Source of the DNA: Chryseobacterium defluvii
GTDB taxonomy: Bacteria; Bacteroidota; Bacteroidia; Flavobacteriales; Weeksellaceae
NCBI RefSeq assembly: GCF_014204415.1
Contig: NZ_JACHLE010000004.1
Coordinates: 124,001-188,000 of the forward strand
Reading direction: 5' to 3'
Length of the DNA: 64,000 nt
Both the position numbers and the translations under genes were made by a program. Numbering within the stretch: the first letter of the stretch is position 1; every line of letters begins with the position of its first letter. Below are positions 20,185-26,940 of the stretch, piece after piece. Under the pieces are notes generated by a model. It was given only the letters and a program-made list of their open reading frames with translations. It did no database searches and was not told where the DNA came from.

Positions 20185-20256
20185 AGCCAATATCGGGATT
20201 TGAACCCGAGACCTCTTCCTTACCAAGGAAGCGCTCTACCCCTGAGCTATATCGGC
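20185..20256 (-). tRNA. tRNA-Thr (anticodon GGT)
   Basis: 72 bases. The acceptor GCCGATA pairs with TATTGGC (one G-T pair), the T-loop is TTCAAAT, and the anticodon loop TTGGTAA gives GGT. It is the last gene of the cluster in the direction of transcription. Confidence 0.95.
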
Positions 20257-20262
20257 CTAAAC

Positions 20263-20288
20263 AAAAAATCACACCAGACAGCGTGATT
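20263..20288 (-). terminator. Hairpin between tRNA-Gly copy 1 and tRNA-Thr(GGT)
   Basis: AATCACAC (20267-20274) pairs with GCGTGATT (20281-20288) with one mismatch, and T6 follows on the minus strand. It resembles the terminator after tRNA-Gly copy 2, so tRNA-Thr(GGT) probably depends on partial read-through. Confidence 0.65.
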
Positions 20289-20295
20289 CTATTGG

Positions 20296-20368
20296 AGCGG
20301 AAGACGGGGGTCGAACCCGCGACATTCAGCTTGGAAGGCTGACGCTCTACCAACTGAGCTACTTCCGC
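20296..20368 (-). tRNA. tRNA-Gly (anticodon TCC), copy 1
   Basis: 73 bases. The acceptor GCGGAAG pairs with CTTCCGC, the T-loop is TTCGACC, and the anticodon loop CTTCCAA gives TCC. Identical to the copy at 20718-20790. Confidence 0.95.
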
Positions 20369-20401
20369 AATTTTGTTTCCAAAACTATTGGTAACGCTGT
20401 G

Positions 20402-20432
20402 CAAACTTATAAAAAACCTTTTAAATCTGCAA
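20402..20432 (-). promoter_or_regulatory. Internal promoter in front of tRNA-Gly copy 1
   Basis: TAAGTTTG (20402-20409) with TTG at 20430-20432 gives a 20-base spacer, close to the TTG-N19-TAnnTTTG consensus. It is inside the duplicated unit. Confidence 0.75.
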
Positions 20433-20455
20433 CTTTTTCTTTATTAATATAAATG

Positions 20456-20536
20456 TGGGGAGAGCAGGATTCGAACCTACGAAGCCGAAGCAACTGAGTT
20501 ACAGTCAGTCCCATTTAGCCACTCTGGAATCTCCCC
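20456..20536 (-). tRNA. tRNA-Tyr (anticodon GTA), copy 1
   Basis: 81 bases with a long variable arm (class II). The acceptor GGGGAGA pairs with TCTCCCC and the anticodon loop CTGTAAC gives GTA. Confidence 0.95.
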
Positions 20537-20554
20537 TCATATTATATTAAACTG

Positions 20555-20628
20555 AGCCTCCAGAGGGATTCGAACCCACGACCCCGAGATTACAAATCAC
20601 GTGCTCTGGCCAACTGAGCTATGGAGGC
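20555..20628 (-). tRNA. tRNA-Thr (anticodon TGT), copy 1
   Basis: 74 bases. The acceptor GCCTCCA pairs with TGGAGGC, and the anticodon loop TTTGTAA gives TGT. The anticodon stem CGTGA/TCTCG has a central T-T mismatch, shared by copy 2. Confidence 0.93.
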
Positions 20629-20682
20629 AATTTGAAAAAACTGAAAGTTTTCGGGGAAACTCTACCCCGGCTATTCAGGTGT

Positions 20683-20713
20683 AAAAAAAAATCACGCCTT
20701 TTGGTGTGATTTT
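20683..20713 (-). terminator. Terminator after tRNA-Gly copy 2
   Basis: An 11 bp stem (20688-20698 with 20703-20713, one G-T pair) with a TTTT/AAAA loop and a T-run on the minus strand. It lies in the unique spacer between the two tRNA repeats. Confidence 0.9.
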
Positions 20714-20717
20714 ACTG

Positions 20718-20790
20718 AGCGGAAGACGGGGGTCGAACCCGCGACATTCAGCTTGGAAGGCTGACGCTCTACCAACTGAGCTACTTCCGC
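20718..20790 (-). tRNA. tRNA-Gly (anticodon TCC), copy 2
   Basis: Identical in sequence to 20296-20368. Confidence 0.95.
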
Positions 20791-20823
20791 AATTTTGTTT
20801 CCAAAACTATTGGTAACGCTGTG

Positions 20824-20854
20824 CAAACTTATAAAAAACCTTTTAAATCTGCAA
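20824..20854 (-). promoter_or_regulatory. Internal promoter in front of tRNA-Gly copy 2
   Basis: Same TTG-N20-TAAGTTTG element as at 20402-20432, copied with the repeat. Confidence 0.75.
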
Positions 20855-20877
20855 CTTTTTCTTTATTAATATAAATG

Positions 20878-20958
20878 TGGGGAGAGCAGGATTCGAACCT
20901 ACGAAGCCGAAGCAACTGAGTTACAGTCAGTCCCATTTAGCCACTCTGGAATCTCCCC
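20878..20958 (-). tRNA. tRNA-Tyr (anticodon GTA), copy 2
   Basis: Identical in sequence to 20456-20536. Confidence 0.95.
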
Positions 20959-20976
20959 TCATATTATATTAAACTG

Positions 20977-21050
20977 AGCCTCCAGAGGGATTCGAACCCA
21001 CGACCCCGAGATTACAAATCACGTGCTCTGGCCAACTGAGCTATGGAGGC
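20977..21050 (-). tRNA. tRNA-Thr (anticodon TGT), copy 2
   Basis: Identical in sequence to 20555-20628. It is the first gene after the main cluster promoter. Confidence 0.93.
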
Positions 21051-21095
21051 AATTAAAAAAAGAATTCAAAAGATCGCTGTTCCTTTTTGCGAGTG

Positions 21096-21126
21096 CAAAT
21101 ATAGAGCGGATTTTTTGAATTCTCAA
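21096..21126 (-). promoter_or_regulatory. Main promoter of the tRNA cluster
   Basis: TATATTTG (21096-21103) with TTG at 21124-21126 (20-base spacer). It lies 46 bases before tRNA-Thr copy 2 and directly after hpf. Confidence 0.8.
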
Positions 21127-21157
21127 ATTTTTCAATGACTTTTTTAAACTTTTTTTT

Positions 21158-21448
21158 CTAAGCCATTTCTTTTTTCTTGATTAGTAGCTTTTTAGCAGCA
21201 TCAACACAAAGGTCTAAACTTTCTTCAAAAGTTGTGGTTGTCTTCTTTACAACAATATCGTCTCCCGGAACTACCAGAATGATCTCGGCCGTTTTATTAG
21301 CTTTTTCCGCATTGTTCTCTACTTTTAGGAATATTTTACATTCCTGAATTTTATCATAGAAAGTAGCAAGCTTGTTTACTTTTTTGTCAATGTGTGATTC
21401 TAATGGTTCGTGAGGAGTTAAACCAATTGATTGTACTGAAATCTTCAT
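21158..21448 (-). CDS. hpf: Ribosome hibernation-promoting factor, short form
   Basis: 96 residues. It has the HPF/RaiA fold sequence: MKISVQSIGLTPHEPLESHI, then KVNKLATFYDKIQECKIFLKV and the basic end KKLLIKKKEMA. Lacking the C-terminal dimerisation domain, it is the short type, which binds the 30S decoding region in stationary phase. Its ATG overlaps the stop of xerC by four bases, so the two are translationally coupled. Confidence 0.9.
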   Translation of the reverse strand: MKISVQSIGLTPHEPLESHIDKKVNKLATFYDKIQECKIFLKVENNAEKANKTAEIILVVPGDDIVVKKTTTTFEESLDLCVDAAKKLLIKKKEMA

Positions 21449-22332
21449 AATTCTTCTTTTTTTGAAGCTCTTGGATGAGCCTGATTAAACACTTTTTTCA
21501 ATTGTTCGATGTTAGCATTCGTATACACCTGAGTACTGGCAAGACTGGAATGCCCTAATATTTTTTTTACTTTTGATATCTCAGCCCCATTATCCAGAAC
21601 ATGTGTAGCAAAGCTGTGCCTTAGGATATGAGGGCTTCTTTTTTGTTTAGATGTTACAAGACTAAGATACTTATTAACTACCAAATAAACAAATTTTTCA
21701 GTGAGTTTTTTCCCTTTTTTGTTCACAAAAAACCAGGCTTCATATTCTTTCTGGGGGCGTCTTATTTCCAAATAACTTCTGAGCATATCCATTAATCCAC
21801 CAGATACCGGAATAAATCTTTCTTTGTTTCCTTTTCCTATGATTTTCAATTCATTTCCGGCAAGATCAACGTTTTCAAACATTAGCCCGCAGAGCTCAGC
21901 TTTACGAATACCCGTCTGATACAGGACTTCCATGATACATTTCTCCAACAGATCATGCATTTCTTCAAATACATAATTGCTGAGCACCTGCATTTCTTCT
22001 TCAGACATCGGGATCTGCTTCTCCGGATAAAATTTTAGGGAAGGGATACTTTCTATGGGAGAAACCTTGATCTCTCCTATTTTCAAAAGGAAAAGGTAAA
22101 AACTACGGAGTGAGGAAAGCTTTCTGTTGATGCTTCTTTTTGAGATCTTATTTTCACTGAGCTCAACAATAAAATTCCTGATCACTTTTTTATCTACGTG
22201 GGAAATCTCTTCAGAGGACTCTGTTCTGAGACAGAAACGGGAAAAGTCCTCAAGGTCTTTTTTATAGCTTGTAATGGTGTGAGAAGAGTATCTCTTTTCG
22301 AATTGTAAATATTCTAAAAATTTATCACGCAT
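21445..22332 (-). CDS. xerC: Tyrosine recombinase XerC-like
   Basis: 295 residues from the ATG at 22332 (MRDKFLEYLQFEKRYSSHT). A longer frame opens at a GTG at 22347, but the -7 element at 22352-22359 leaves too little leader for it. The N-terminal SAM-like core-binding domain (about 1-85) is followed by the catalytic domain with R in TGIRKAEL, HxxR in PHILRHSFATHV, H in LGHSSLAS and the nucleophile Tyr in TQVYTNAN. XerC/D recombinases resolve chromosome dimers at dif. It is followed by hpf with overlap, and the same coupling is seen in relatives. Confidence 0.92.
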   Translation of the reverse strand: MRDKFLEYLQFEKRYSSHTITSYKKDLEDFSRFCLRTESSEEISHVDKKVIRNFIVELSENKISKRSINRKLSSLRSFYLFLLKIGEIKVSPIESIPSLKFYPEKQIPMSEEEMQVLSNYVFEEMHDLLEKCIMEVLYQTGIRKAELCGLMFENVDLAGNELKIIGKGNKERFIPVSGGLMDMLRSYLEIRRPQKEYEAWFFVNKKGKKLTEKFVYLVVNKYLSLVTSKQKRSPHILRHSFATHVLDNGAEISKVKKILGHSSLASTQVYTNANIEQLKKVFNQAHPRASKKEEL

Positions 22333-22339
22333 ATACAAA

Positions 22340-22379
22340 AAATTCACTTCTCAAATATACGTATTTAAGAAGTGAATTT
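22340..22379 (-). terminator. Terminator of rpsU with the xerC promoter in its loop
   Basis: AAATTCACTTCT (22340-22351) is a perfect inverted repeat of AGAAGTGAATTT (22368-22379), and TTTT follows on the minus strand. The 16-base loop contains TATATTTG. Confidence 0.8.
22352..22359 (-). promoter_or_regulatory. -7 element of xerC-hpf
   Basis: TATATTTG on the minus strand, 20 bases before the xerC ATG, located inside the rpsU terminator loop. It supports the 22332 start. Confidence 0.65.
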
Positions 22380-22403
22380 AGTATGTGTCTAAGAAAAAAA
22401 TTC

Positions 22404-22601
22404 TTAAGCCTGCTCTTCTTTGCTAAGCGCTCTTTGTTTGTGAGCCGCTTTCAATCTTGCTTGTCTTAAAGTTACAGAAGGCTTAATAAACTGTTGTCTC
22501 GCTCTTAGTTGACGAACTGTTCCAGTTTTATCAAATTTTCTTTTATATTTTTTTAACGCTCTATCGATGGACTCACCATCTTTTACAGGAATTATTAACA
22601 T
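22404..22601 (-). CDS. rpsU: 30S ribosomal protein S21
   Basis: 65 residues, very basic, typical S21: MLIIPVKDGESIDRALKKYK, then TGTVRQLRARQQFIKPSVTL. S21 sits at the anti-Shine-Dalgarno end of 16S rRNA. In Bacteroidota it helps hide the anti-SD, which fits the absence of SD motifs in this window (known from the phylum). Own promoter upstream and hairpin terminator downstream. Confidence 0.97.
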   Translation of the reverse strand: MLIIPVKDGESIDRALKKYKRKFDKTGTVRQLRARQQFIKPSVTLRQARLKAAHKQRALSKEEQA

Positions 22602-22624
22602 ATATTACATCTCATTTTGGATGG

Positions 22625-22654
22625 CAAAAGTACATATTTTTTGTTAAACTACAA
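22625..22654 (-). promoter_or_regulatory. Promoter of rpsU
   Basis: TACTTTTG (22625-22632) with TTG at 22652-22654, spacer exactly 19. Full consensus. Confidence 0.85.
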
Positions 22655-22750
22655 AATCCGGCCACCTTTTTTGATCGAAATCATAATTTCGCCTTATAAT
22701 TACTATTCACAAAAGCAATAATCAATATATATTATTTAAACAAAAAATTC

Positions 22751-22758
22751 TATCTTTG
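22751..22758 (+). promoter_or_regulatory. -7 element of the tmRNA gene (TATCTTTG)
   Basis: TATCTTTG lies 14 bases before the mature 5' end of tmRNA. No TTG at standard spacing. Confidence 0.7.
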
Positions 22759-22772
22759 CATTCATTATTCAT

Positions 22773-23170
22773 GGGGTTGACTGGTTTCGACAGCAAGATC
22801 AATGGGTAAGTAAGCATGCAGAGAACCGTAGCGCGATCTCTATAATCCCTTGCTACAAAATTTTAACTGGCAACGAAGAGTTCGCTCTTGCAGCTTAATA
22901 TCGAAGTATAGTAGATCAAGCGTTTTCCCGAAGATTTCAGTAGGGAAGCAAGATATTCCACAAATGCTCTGTTCTGCGGCGTTTGATCTTGGGATATAGG
23001 AATGCGGAAATAAGGTTTTAGAAGCTTCGGCTAAGGCACGAAAATTTAGAAGATAAGCTGAAAGTTGGGTGTCTGCTCTCTGCTTTCAGTCGAAAACCAA
23101 TAGTAGAATAAGCATGTAGAAAGCTTATGTATTGCTTGTTTGGACGAGGGTTCGAATCCCTCCAACTCCA
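22773..23170 (+). ncRNA. ssrA: tmRNA
   Basis: 398 bases. The 5' end GGGGTTG pairs with CAACTCC at the 3' end (one G-T), the T-arm ends GGTTCGAATCC, and the 5' region reads GACTGGTTTCGACAG, as in tRNA-like domains of tmRNA. The tag frame starts at the resume codon GGC at 22869 and ends with TAA at 22896-22898, encoding GNEEFALAA, so with the charging Ala the tag is AGNEEFALAA. It rescues stalled ribosomes with SmpB and marks proteins for proteolysis. Confidence 0.95.
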
Positions 23171-23177
23171 CTGATAT

Positions 23178-23198
23178 AAAAGGTTATGAAACCTTTTT
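23178..23198 (+). terminator. Terminator of tmRNA
   Basis: AAAAGGTT (23178-23185) pairs with AACCTTTT (23190-23197) across a four-base loop and runs into T's, eight bases after the mature 3' end. Confidence 0.8.
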
Positions 23199-23206
23199 AA
23201 CAACTA

Positions 23207-23241
23207 AAAACCCTTTATATTAGAGAAATATAGAGGGTTTT
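23207..23241. terminator. Second hairpin downstream of tmRNA
   Basis: A 15 bp stem (23207-23221 with 23227-23241, one wobble) with a five-base loop. T-runs are short on both sides, so it may be a back-up terminator or a transcript boundary. Confidence 0.5.
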
Positions 23242-23418
23242 GTATTATTTAAAATCATCTGATATTCATAAAGCGTCACTTTATCTTGTACTTCAATTTT
23301 AACACTTACTATTCTCTGCCATTACCATATAAATAAGTATAGAAGAATTACACAAAATAGTTATTGTGAAACTATTCCATCATTTTTAATTTTAGGAAAA
23401 CTAAAAAATGAAATTAAT

Positions 23419-23824
23419 ATGAAAAGTTTGTCAAAAAGAGAGCTTTCAGAATTATTTGTGGTGAATAGAAACTGTTTACTTGAAATTAGCATTTTACTGA
23501 TTTTTCAACAAAGCGACAAGAAGAGTATTGCTATTGATTATACATTACGCCAAAGCACGCTGGATTATCTTGATTTAGCAATTCAAAAGCATGGAGTTGG
23601 TGTTATTGACATGGCAGAGAAACTTATTTATGTATGCCGGAATTGTTTATGGAGTCTATACAACGGCAGAGCAGATAGGACTAATATATGCCGAGGACAA
23701 TCAATACAAGCTTGATCCTGAATTTAAAGATGTCATAATTGATCGTGTTATTAAACAGCCAGCTAAATGTGAAGGCAGTAATGAGCTGATACGCAATTTG
23801 ATTTTAGAAGATATAAAGCTATAA
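23419..23824 (+). pseudogene. Frameshifted small gene of unknown function
   Basis: A frame opens at an ATG at 23419 (MKSLSKRELSELFVVNRNC) and runs to about 23628 as sensible protein. Beyond that the sensible sequence continues one base over (MYAGIVYGVYTTAEQIGLIYAEDNQYKLDPEF) until the TAA at 23824. Removing one T in CTTATTTATG near 23625-23629 joins them into one product of about 135 residues. The protein would be largely helical; I do not recognise the family. It is a broken gene, a sequencing error, or less likely a programmed frameshift. It stands alone between tmRNA and acpP. Confidence 0.65.
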
Positions 23825-24160
23825 AGTAAACATCTTCATCATATAAACCGACAATAGACCTAAACGTATGTATTGAGCCTTCATACTAATAAGGAATTAC
23901 TCGATATAAATCATGGACCTCTTACGAGGTCTCTTTTCTTCTATATAATGTATTAAAACTCCTATTAAAATCAGATAAGATATTTAAAGCTTGTAAATTT
24001 ATTGCAGGTTCCCCAAAAAGCAAATATTTTCCGCATATAATTACTATACTATAAAAACCATAAGCCTCTGAAAACTAAAATACTAAATCTGTGTATTCTA
24101 AAATACCTGCCGCCCATCCACAAAAAAGAGTAAAAAAATGTTTTATCGTAAAGAATTTTA
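23825..24160. other. Intergenic region with one terminator hairpin
   Basis: No gene is visible. GACCTC-TTAC-GAGGTC followed by TCTTTTCTT at 23916-23940 is listed separately. The rest is AT-rich up to the acpP promoter. Confidence 0.5.
23916..23940 (+). terminator. Intrinsic terminator upstream of acpP
   Basis: GACCTC (23916-23921) pairs with GAGGTC (23926-23931) across TTAC, and a T-rich tract follows. It would stop transcripts of the broken gene at 23419-23824. Confidence 0.75.
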
Positions 24161-24168
24161 TATATTTG
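24161..24168 (+). promoter_or_regulatory. Promoter element of the acpP operon (TATATTTG)
   Basis: TATATTTG lies 31 bases before the acpP ATG, with a TG at 24139-24140 giving a 20-base spacer. Confidence 0.75.
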
Positions 24169-24199
24169 CACCATCTAACAATTAAAAAAATAATTTACT

Positions 24200-24439
24200 A
24201 TGTCAGACATTGCATCAAGAGTAAAAGCTATCATCGCTGATAAGCTTGACGTTGAAGAAACAGAAGTAACTCCTGAAGCTAGCTTCACTAATGATTTAGG
24301 AGCTGATTCATTAGATACTGTTGAATTAATCATGGAATTTGAGAAAGAATTCAACATTCAGATCCCTGATGATCAGGCTGAAAAAATTACTACTGTAGGA
24401 CACGCTATCGCTTATATCGAGGAAGTAGTAAATAAATAA
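24200..24439 (+). CDS. acpP: Acyl carrier protein
   Basis: 79 residues, acidic and helical. The phosphopantetheine-bearing serine is in [13 protein letters not shown] (about residue 38). It carries growing acyl chains in type II fatty acid synthesis. fabF follows 34 bases later, the standard pair. It heads the acpP-fabF-rnc-IPExxxVDY-pyk series, in which gaps are short or negative. Confidence 0.98.
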   Translation: MSDIASRVKAIIADKLDVEETEVTPEASFTNDLGADSLDTVELIMEFEKEFNIQIPDDQAEKITTVGHAIAYIEEVVNK

Positions 24440-24473
24440 TATTCTTCAACAAAAAAGAAAATTCAAAAAGTTT

Positions 24474-25718
24474 ATGGAATTAAAAAGAGTAGTTGTAACC
24501 GGTTTTGGCGCAATAACACCAATTGGAAGTAATGCAAAAGAATACTGGGAAAATCTTGTTAAAGGTGAGAGCGGTGCTGCTCCGATTACTCTTTTTGATG
24601 CCACAAACTTTAAAACAAAATTCGCTTGTGAAGTGAAAGGTTTTGATCCGTTGCAGCATTTTGATAAAAAAGAAGCAAAAAAAATGGATCGAAACACCCA
24701 GCTTGGTTTGGTAGCGGCTAAAGAGGCCGTATCACATTCAAGAATTATAGAAGACAATGTAGACAAAAACAGAGTCGGAGTAATCTGGGGTTCCGGGATA
24801 GGAGGATTGGAAACCTTTGAAACTGAAGTTTTAGGATGGGCCAATACGGATATTCCGAGATTTAACCCTTTCTTCATTCCAAAAATGATTGCAGATATTA
24901 CCCCTGGACATATCTCTATTGAGTATGGTTTCCATGGGCCTAACTATACTACTGTTTCTGCCTGTGCATCTTCTGCAAACGCTCTCATCGATTCCAAAAT
25001 GCTGATCCAGTTAGGAAAAGCGGACGTGATCGTATGCGGAGGTTCAGAAGCTGCAGTAACAGCAAGTGGCGTTGGGGGATTTAATGCAATGATGGCTCTT
25101 TCTACAAGAAATGATGATCCGAAAACAGCTTCAAGGCCTTTTGACAAGGACAGAGATGGCTTTGTACTGGGTGAAGGTGCAGGATGCATCATCTTGGAAG
25201 AGTATGAGCATGCGGTTAGACGTGGTGCAACAATTTATGCAGAACTTAAAGGAGGCGGTATGAGTGCGGATGCACATCATATGACAGCACCGCACCCTGA
25301 AGGTTTAGGCGCCTATTTAGTAATGAAAAATTGCATGGAAGATGCAGGGCTAACTGCTGATGAAGTAGATCATATCAATATGCATGGTACATCTACTCCA
25401 TTAGGAGACATTGCCGAATCCAATGCAATTTCAAGATTACTGGGTGAGCACGCTTACGACATTCAGATTAATTCTACAAAATCAATGACCGGCCACCTTC
25501 TGGGTGCCGCGGGGGTTATTGAAGCTATTGCTGCATTGGGAACTATTATTCATGGTATTGTTCCTCCTACCATTAACCATTTTACTGATGATGAAAATAT
25601 TGACAGCAGACTTAATTTTACCTTTAATGAAGCTGTAAAAAAAGATGTAAAAGTAGCCATGAGTAATACTTTTGGATTTGGCGGGCATAATGCCTGTGTT
25701 CTGTTTAAGAAAATCTAA
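24474..25718 (+). CDS. fabF: Beta-ketoacyl-ACP synthase II
   Basis: 414 residues. It has the thiolase-fold catalytic triad: Cys in VSACASSANALI (about residue 163), His in HGTSTPLGD (about 303) and His in TGHLLGAAG (about 340). The C-terminal glycine-rich FGFGGHNACVLF is intact. It condenses malonyl-ACP with acyl-ACP in chain elongation. It is followed 9 bases later by rnc. Confidence 0.98.
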   Translation: MELKRVVVTGFGAITPIGSNAKEYWENLVKGESGAAPITLFDATNFKTKFACEVKGFDPLQHFDKKEAKKMDRNTQLGLVAAKEAVSHSRIIEDNVDKNRVGVIWGSGIGGLETFETEVLGWANTDIPRFNPFFIPKMIADITPGHISIEYGFHGPNYTTVSACASSANALIDSKMLIQLGKADVIVCGGSEAAVTASGVGGFNAMMALSTRNDDPKTASRPFDKDRDGFVLGEGAGCIILEEYEHAVRRGATIYAELKGGGMSADAHHMTAPHPEGLGAYLVMKNCMEDAGLTADEVDHINMHGTSTPLGDIAESNAISRLLGEHAYDIQINSTKSMTGHLLGAAGVIEAIAALGTIIHGIVPPTINHFTDDENIDSRLNFTFNEAVKKDVKVAMSNTFGFGGHNACVLFKKI

Positions 25719-25727
25719 AATTACTGA

Positions 25728-26489
25728 ATGGAGTTACAGAAATACCTTTCTAAATTCCTTCTCAAACACAGAAAAAGAAAATTCACAGAGAGAGATTACT
25801 TCCTTAGTACTGAACTCACCAAAATGTTAGGTACTGAGGTGCAAAATATTGGTCTCTATCGGGAAGCTTTTTCTTTAAAAAATTCTTCTAAAAATCAGGA
25901 TATCAATTACGAAAGGCTTGAATTCTTAGGAGATTCTGTTTTGGGTACGATTATTTCCTGTCATTTGTTTCAAACCTATCCTCAGGCTAATGAAGGATAT
26001 CTGACGCAGATGAAATCAAAAATTGTCAACAGAAAAAACCTCAATAAATTAGGAGAAAACTTAAAACTTATAGAGCTCTTACAAAAGCAAAACTCTGTAG
26101 TTTTAAGTGAAAATATTTCCGGGAATTTGTTTGAAGCTTTAATTGGTGCCGTTTATTTAGACTTTCAGTATGATAACTGCAAAAAGATCATATTGGAAAG
26201 GCTTCTTACACCAACCGAAATCAATAAGCTCGAAAATAAGATTGTAAGCTATAAAGGGCTTCTTTTGGAATGGAGCCAGAAGAAAAAGGTAAATATAAAA
26301 TATGAAACCTGTGAAGAAGTCCAGGCTAATAAGGCAATAGTATTCCGGTGCCATGTATGGCTGGAAGAAGAAAAGATTGCCAATGCCACGGAAACATCCA
26401 AAAAGAAAGCAGAAGAAAAGGCCGCCCAAAGAGCATTTTATATTTTAAATAAAAAAGAAAATATACTTGGAAATTCAAAAACTTTATGA
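25728..26489 (+). CDS. rnc: Ribonuclease III
   Basis: 253 residues. The RNase III signature ERLEFLGDSVLG (about residues 64-75) contains the metal ligands, with the second acidic site in NLFEALIGAVYLD (about 131-143). A double-stranded-RNA-binding domain fills the C-terminal third (YKGLLLEWSQKKKVN to KKKAEEKAAQRAFYIL). It processes rRNA and structured mRNAs. Its last 23 bases overlap the next gene. Confidence 0.97.
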   Translation: MELQKYLSKFLLKHRKRKFTERDYFLSTELTKMLGTEVQNIGLYREAFSLKNSSKNQDINYERLEFLGDSVLGTIISCHLFQTYPQANEGYLTQMKSKIVNRKNLNKLGENLKLIELLQKQNSVVLSENISGNLFEALIGAVYLDFQYDNCKKIILERLLTPTEINKLENKIVSYKGLLLEWSQKKKVNIKYETCEEVQANKAIVFRCHVWLEEEKIANATETSKKKAEEKAAQRAFYILNKKENILGNSKTL

Positions 26490-26940
26490 TGCAGATGAAA
26501 TAGAATTCGAAGATATTACCATAGGGTTGGTAAGATTGGCGAAAACAGTACCTGATCATGAATTTTTCTACAAGATCAACCAAAACAATGATCTTAAGTT
26601 TTCAAGAATAAAAGACCTTATCTTCCACGGACTCTATTATGACTACTATTTTCCAAGGTTTGAGGCCTATCATAAATTCACAAAGACCTGTTTTACTTTC
26701 ATTTCCAACAGATCATCGGAAAGTAAACAAAAAAAACAACAGACTGAACTCTTCTCAGAAGAAGAAAATATTAAGTTTTTATTAAATAATCAGGCAGAAG
26801 TAGAATATATTTTGCATAGTTCGGAACAATTTCCTGATTTTTCCGTAATTTTGCTCCCTGAAAATCTTGTGTTTCCTGTTCAGGAATACACGTTAAGTTC
26901 TGAGGAAGAACTTTATCAAATTATCCAATATTATGAATAA
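26467..26940 (+). CDS. IPExxxVDY family protein
   Basis: 157 residues from a TTG start at 26467 that lies inside the end of rnc. There is no ATG or internal methionine in this frame, and the frame is closed by TAA at 26446, so TTG (or ATA at 26449) must be used. The sequence (LYDADEIEFEDITIGLVRLAKTVPDHEFFYKIN) and the place between rnc and pyk fit this family, which is conserved in Bacteroidota, although the name-giving motif is not seen exactly. It is small, acidic and probably cytoplasmic. Function unknown. Its stop overlaps the ATG of pyk by 8 bases. Confidence 0.75.
   Translation: MEIQKLYDADEIEFEDITIGLVRLAKTVPDHEFFYKINQNNDLKFSRIKDLIFHGLYYDYYFPRFEAYHKFTKTCFTFISNRSSESKQKKQQTELFSEEENIKFLLNNQAEVEYILHSSEQFPDFSVILLPENLVFPVQEYTLSSEEELYQIIQYYE

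Larger units (their letters stand above)
20295..20632. repeat. 338 bp direct repeat, copy 1 (Thr-Tyr-Gly tRNAs)
   Basis: Identical by reading to 20717-21054, at an offset of 422 bases. It contains three tRNA genes and the promoter between Tyr and Gly. The 84 bases between copies are not repeated. Confidence 0.95.
20717..21054. repeat. 338 bp direct repeat, copy 2 (Thr-Tyr-Gly tRNAs)
   Basis: Second copy of the unit at 20295-20632. It is the promoter-proximal copy, since transcription runs on the minus strand from about 21096. Confidence 0.95.

Noticed and set aside
20108..20404. 98-residue minus-strand frame across the tRNA genes
   Set aside because: It is the translation of tRNA-Thr(GGT) and tRNA-Gly (AEVAQLVERQ-type peptides) and is a known false positive.
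20295..21054. Possible CRISPR-like or mobile repeat
   Set aside because: There are only two copies, each made of complete tRNA genes, with no spacers or transposase.
23018..23203. 61-residue minus-strand frame with WSWRDSNPRPN
   Set aside because: It is the reverse complement of the tmRNA 3' end and is a common artefact.
23591..23824. Independent gene starting at 23591
   Set aside because: Its first residues are out-of-frame translation of the upstream frame; the real sequence continues from 23419 across a frameshift.
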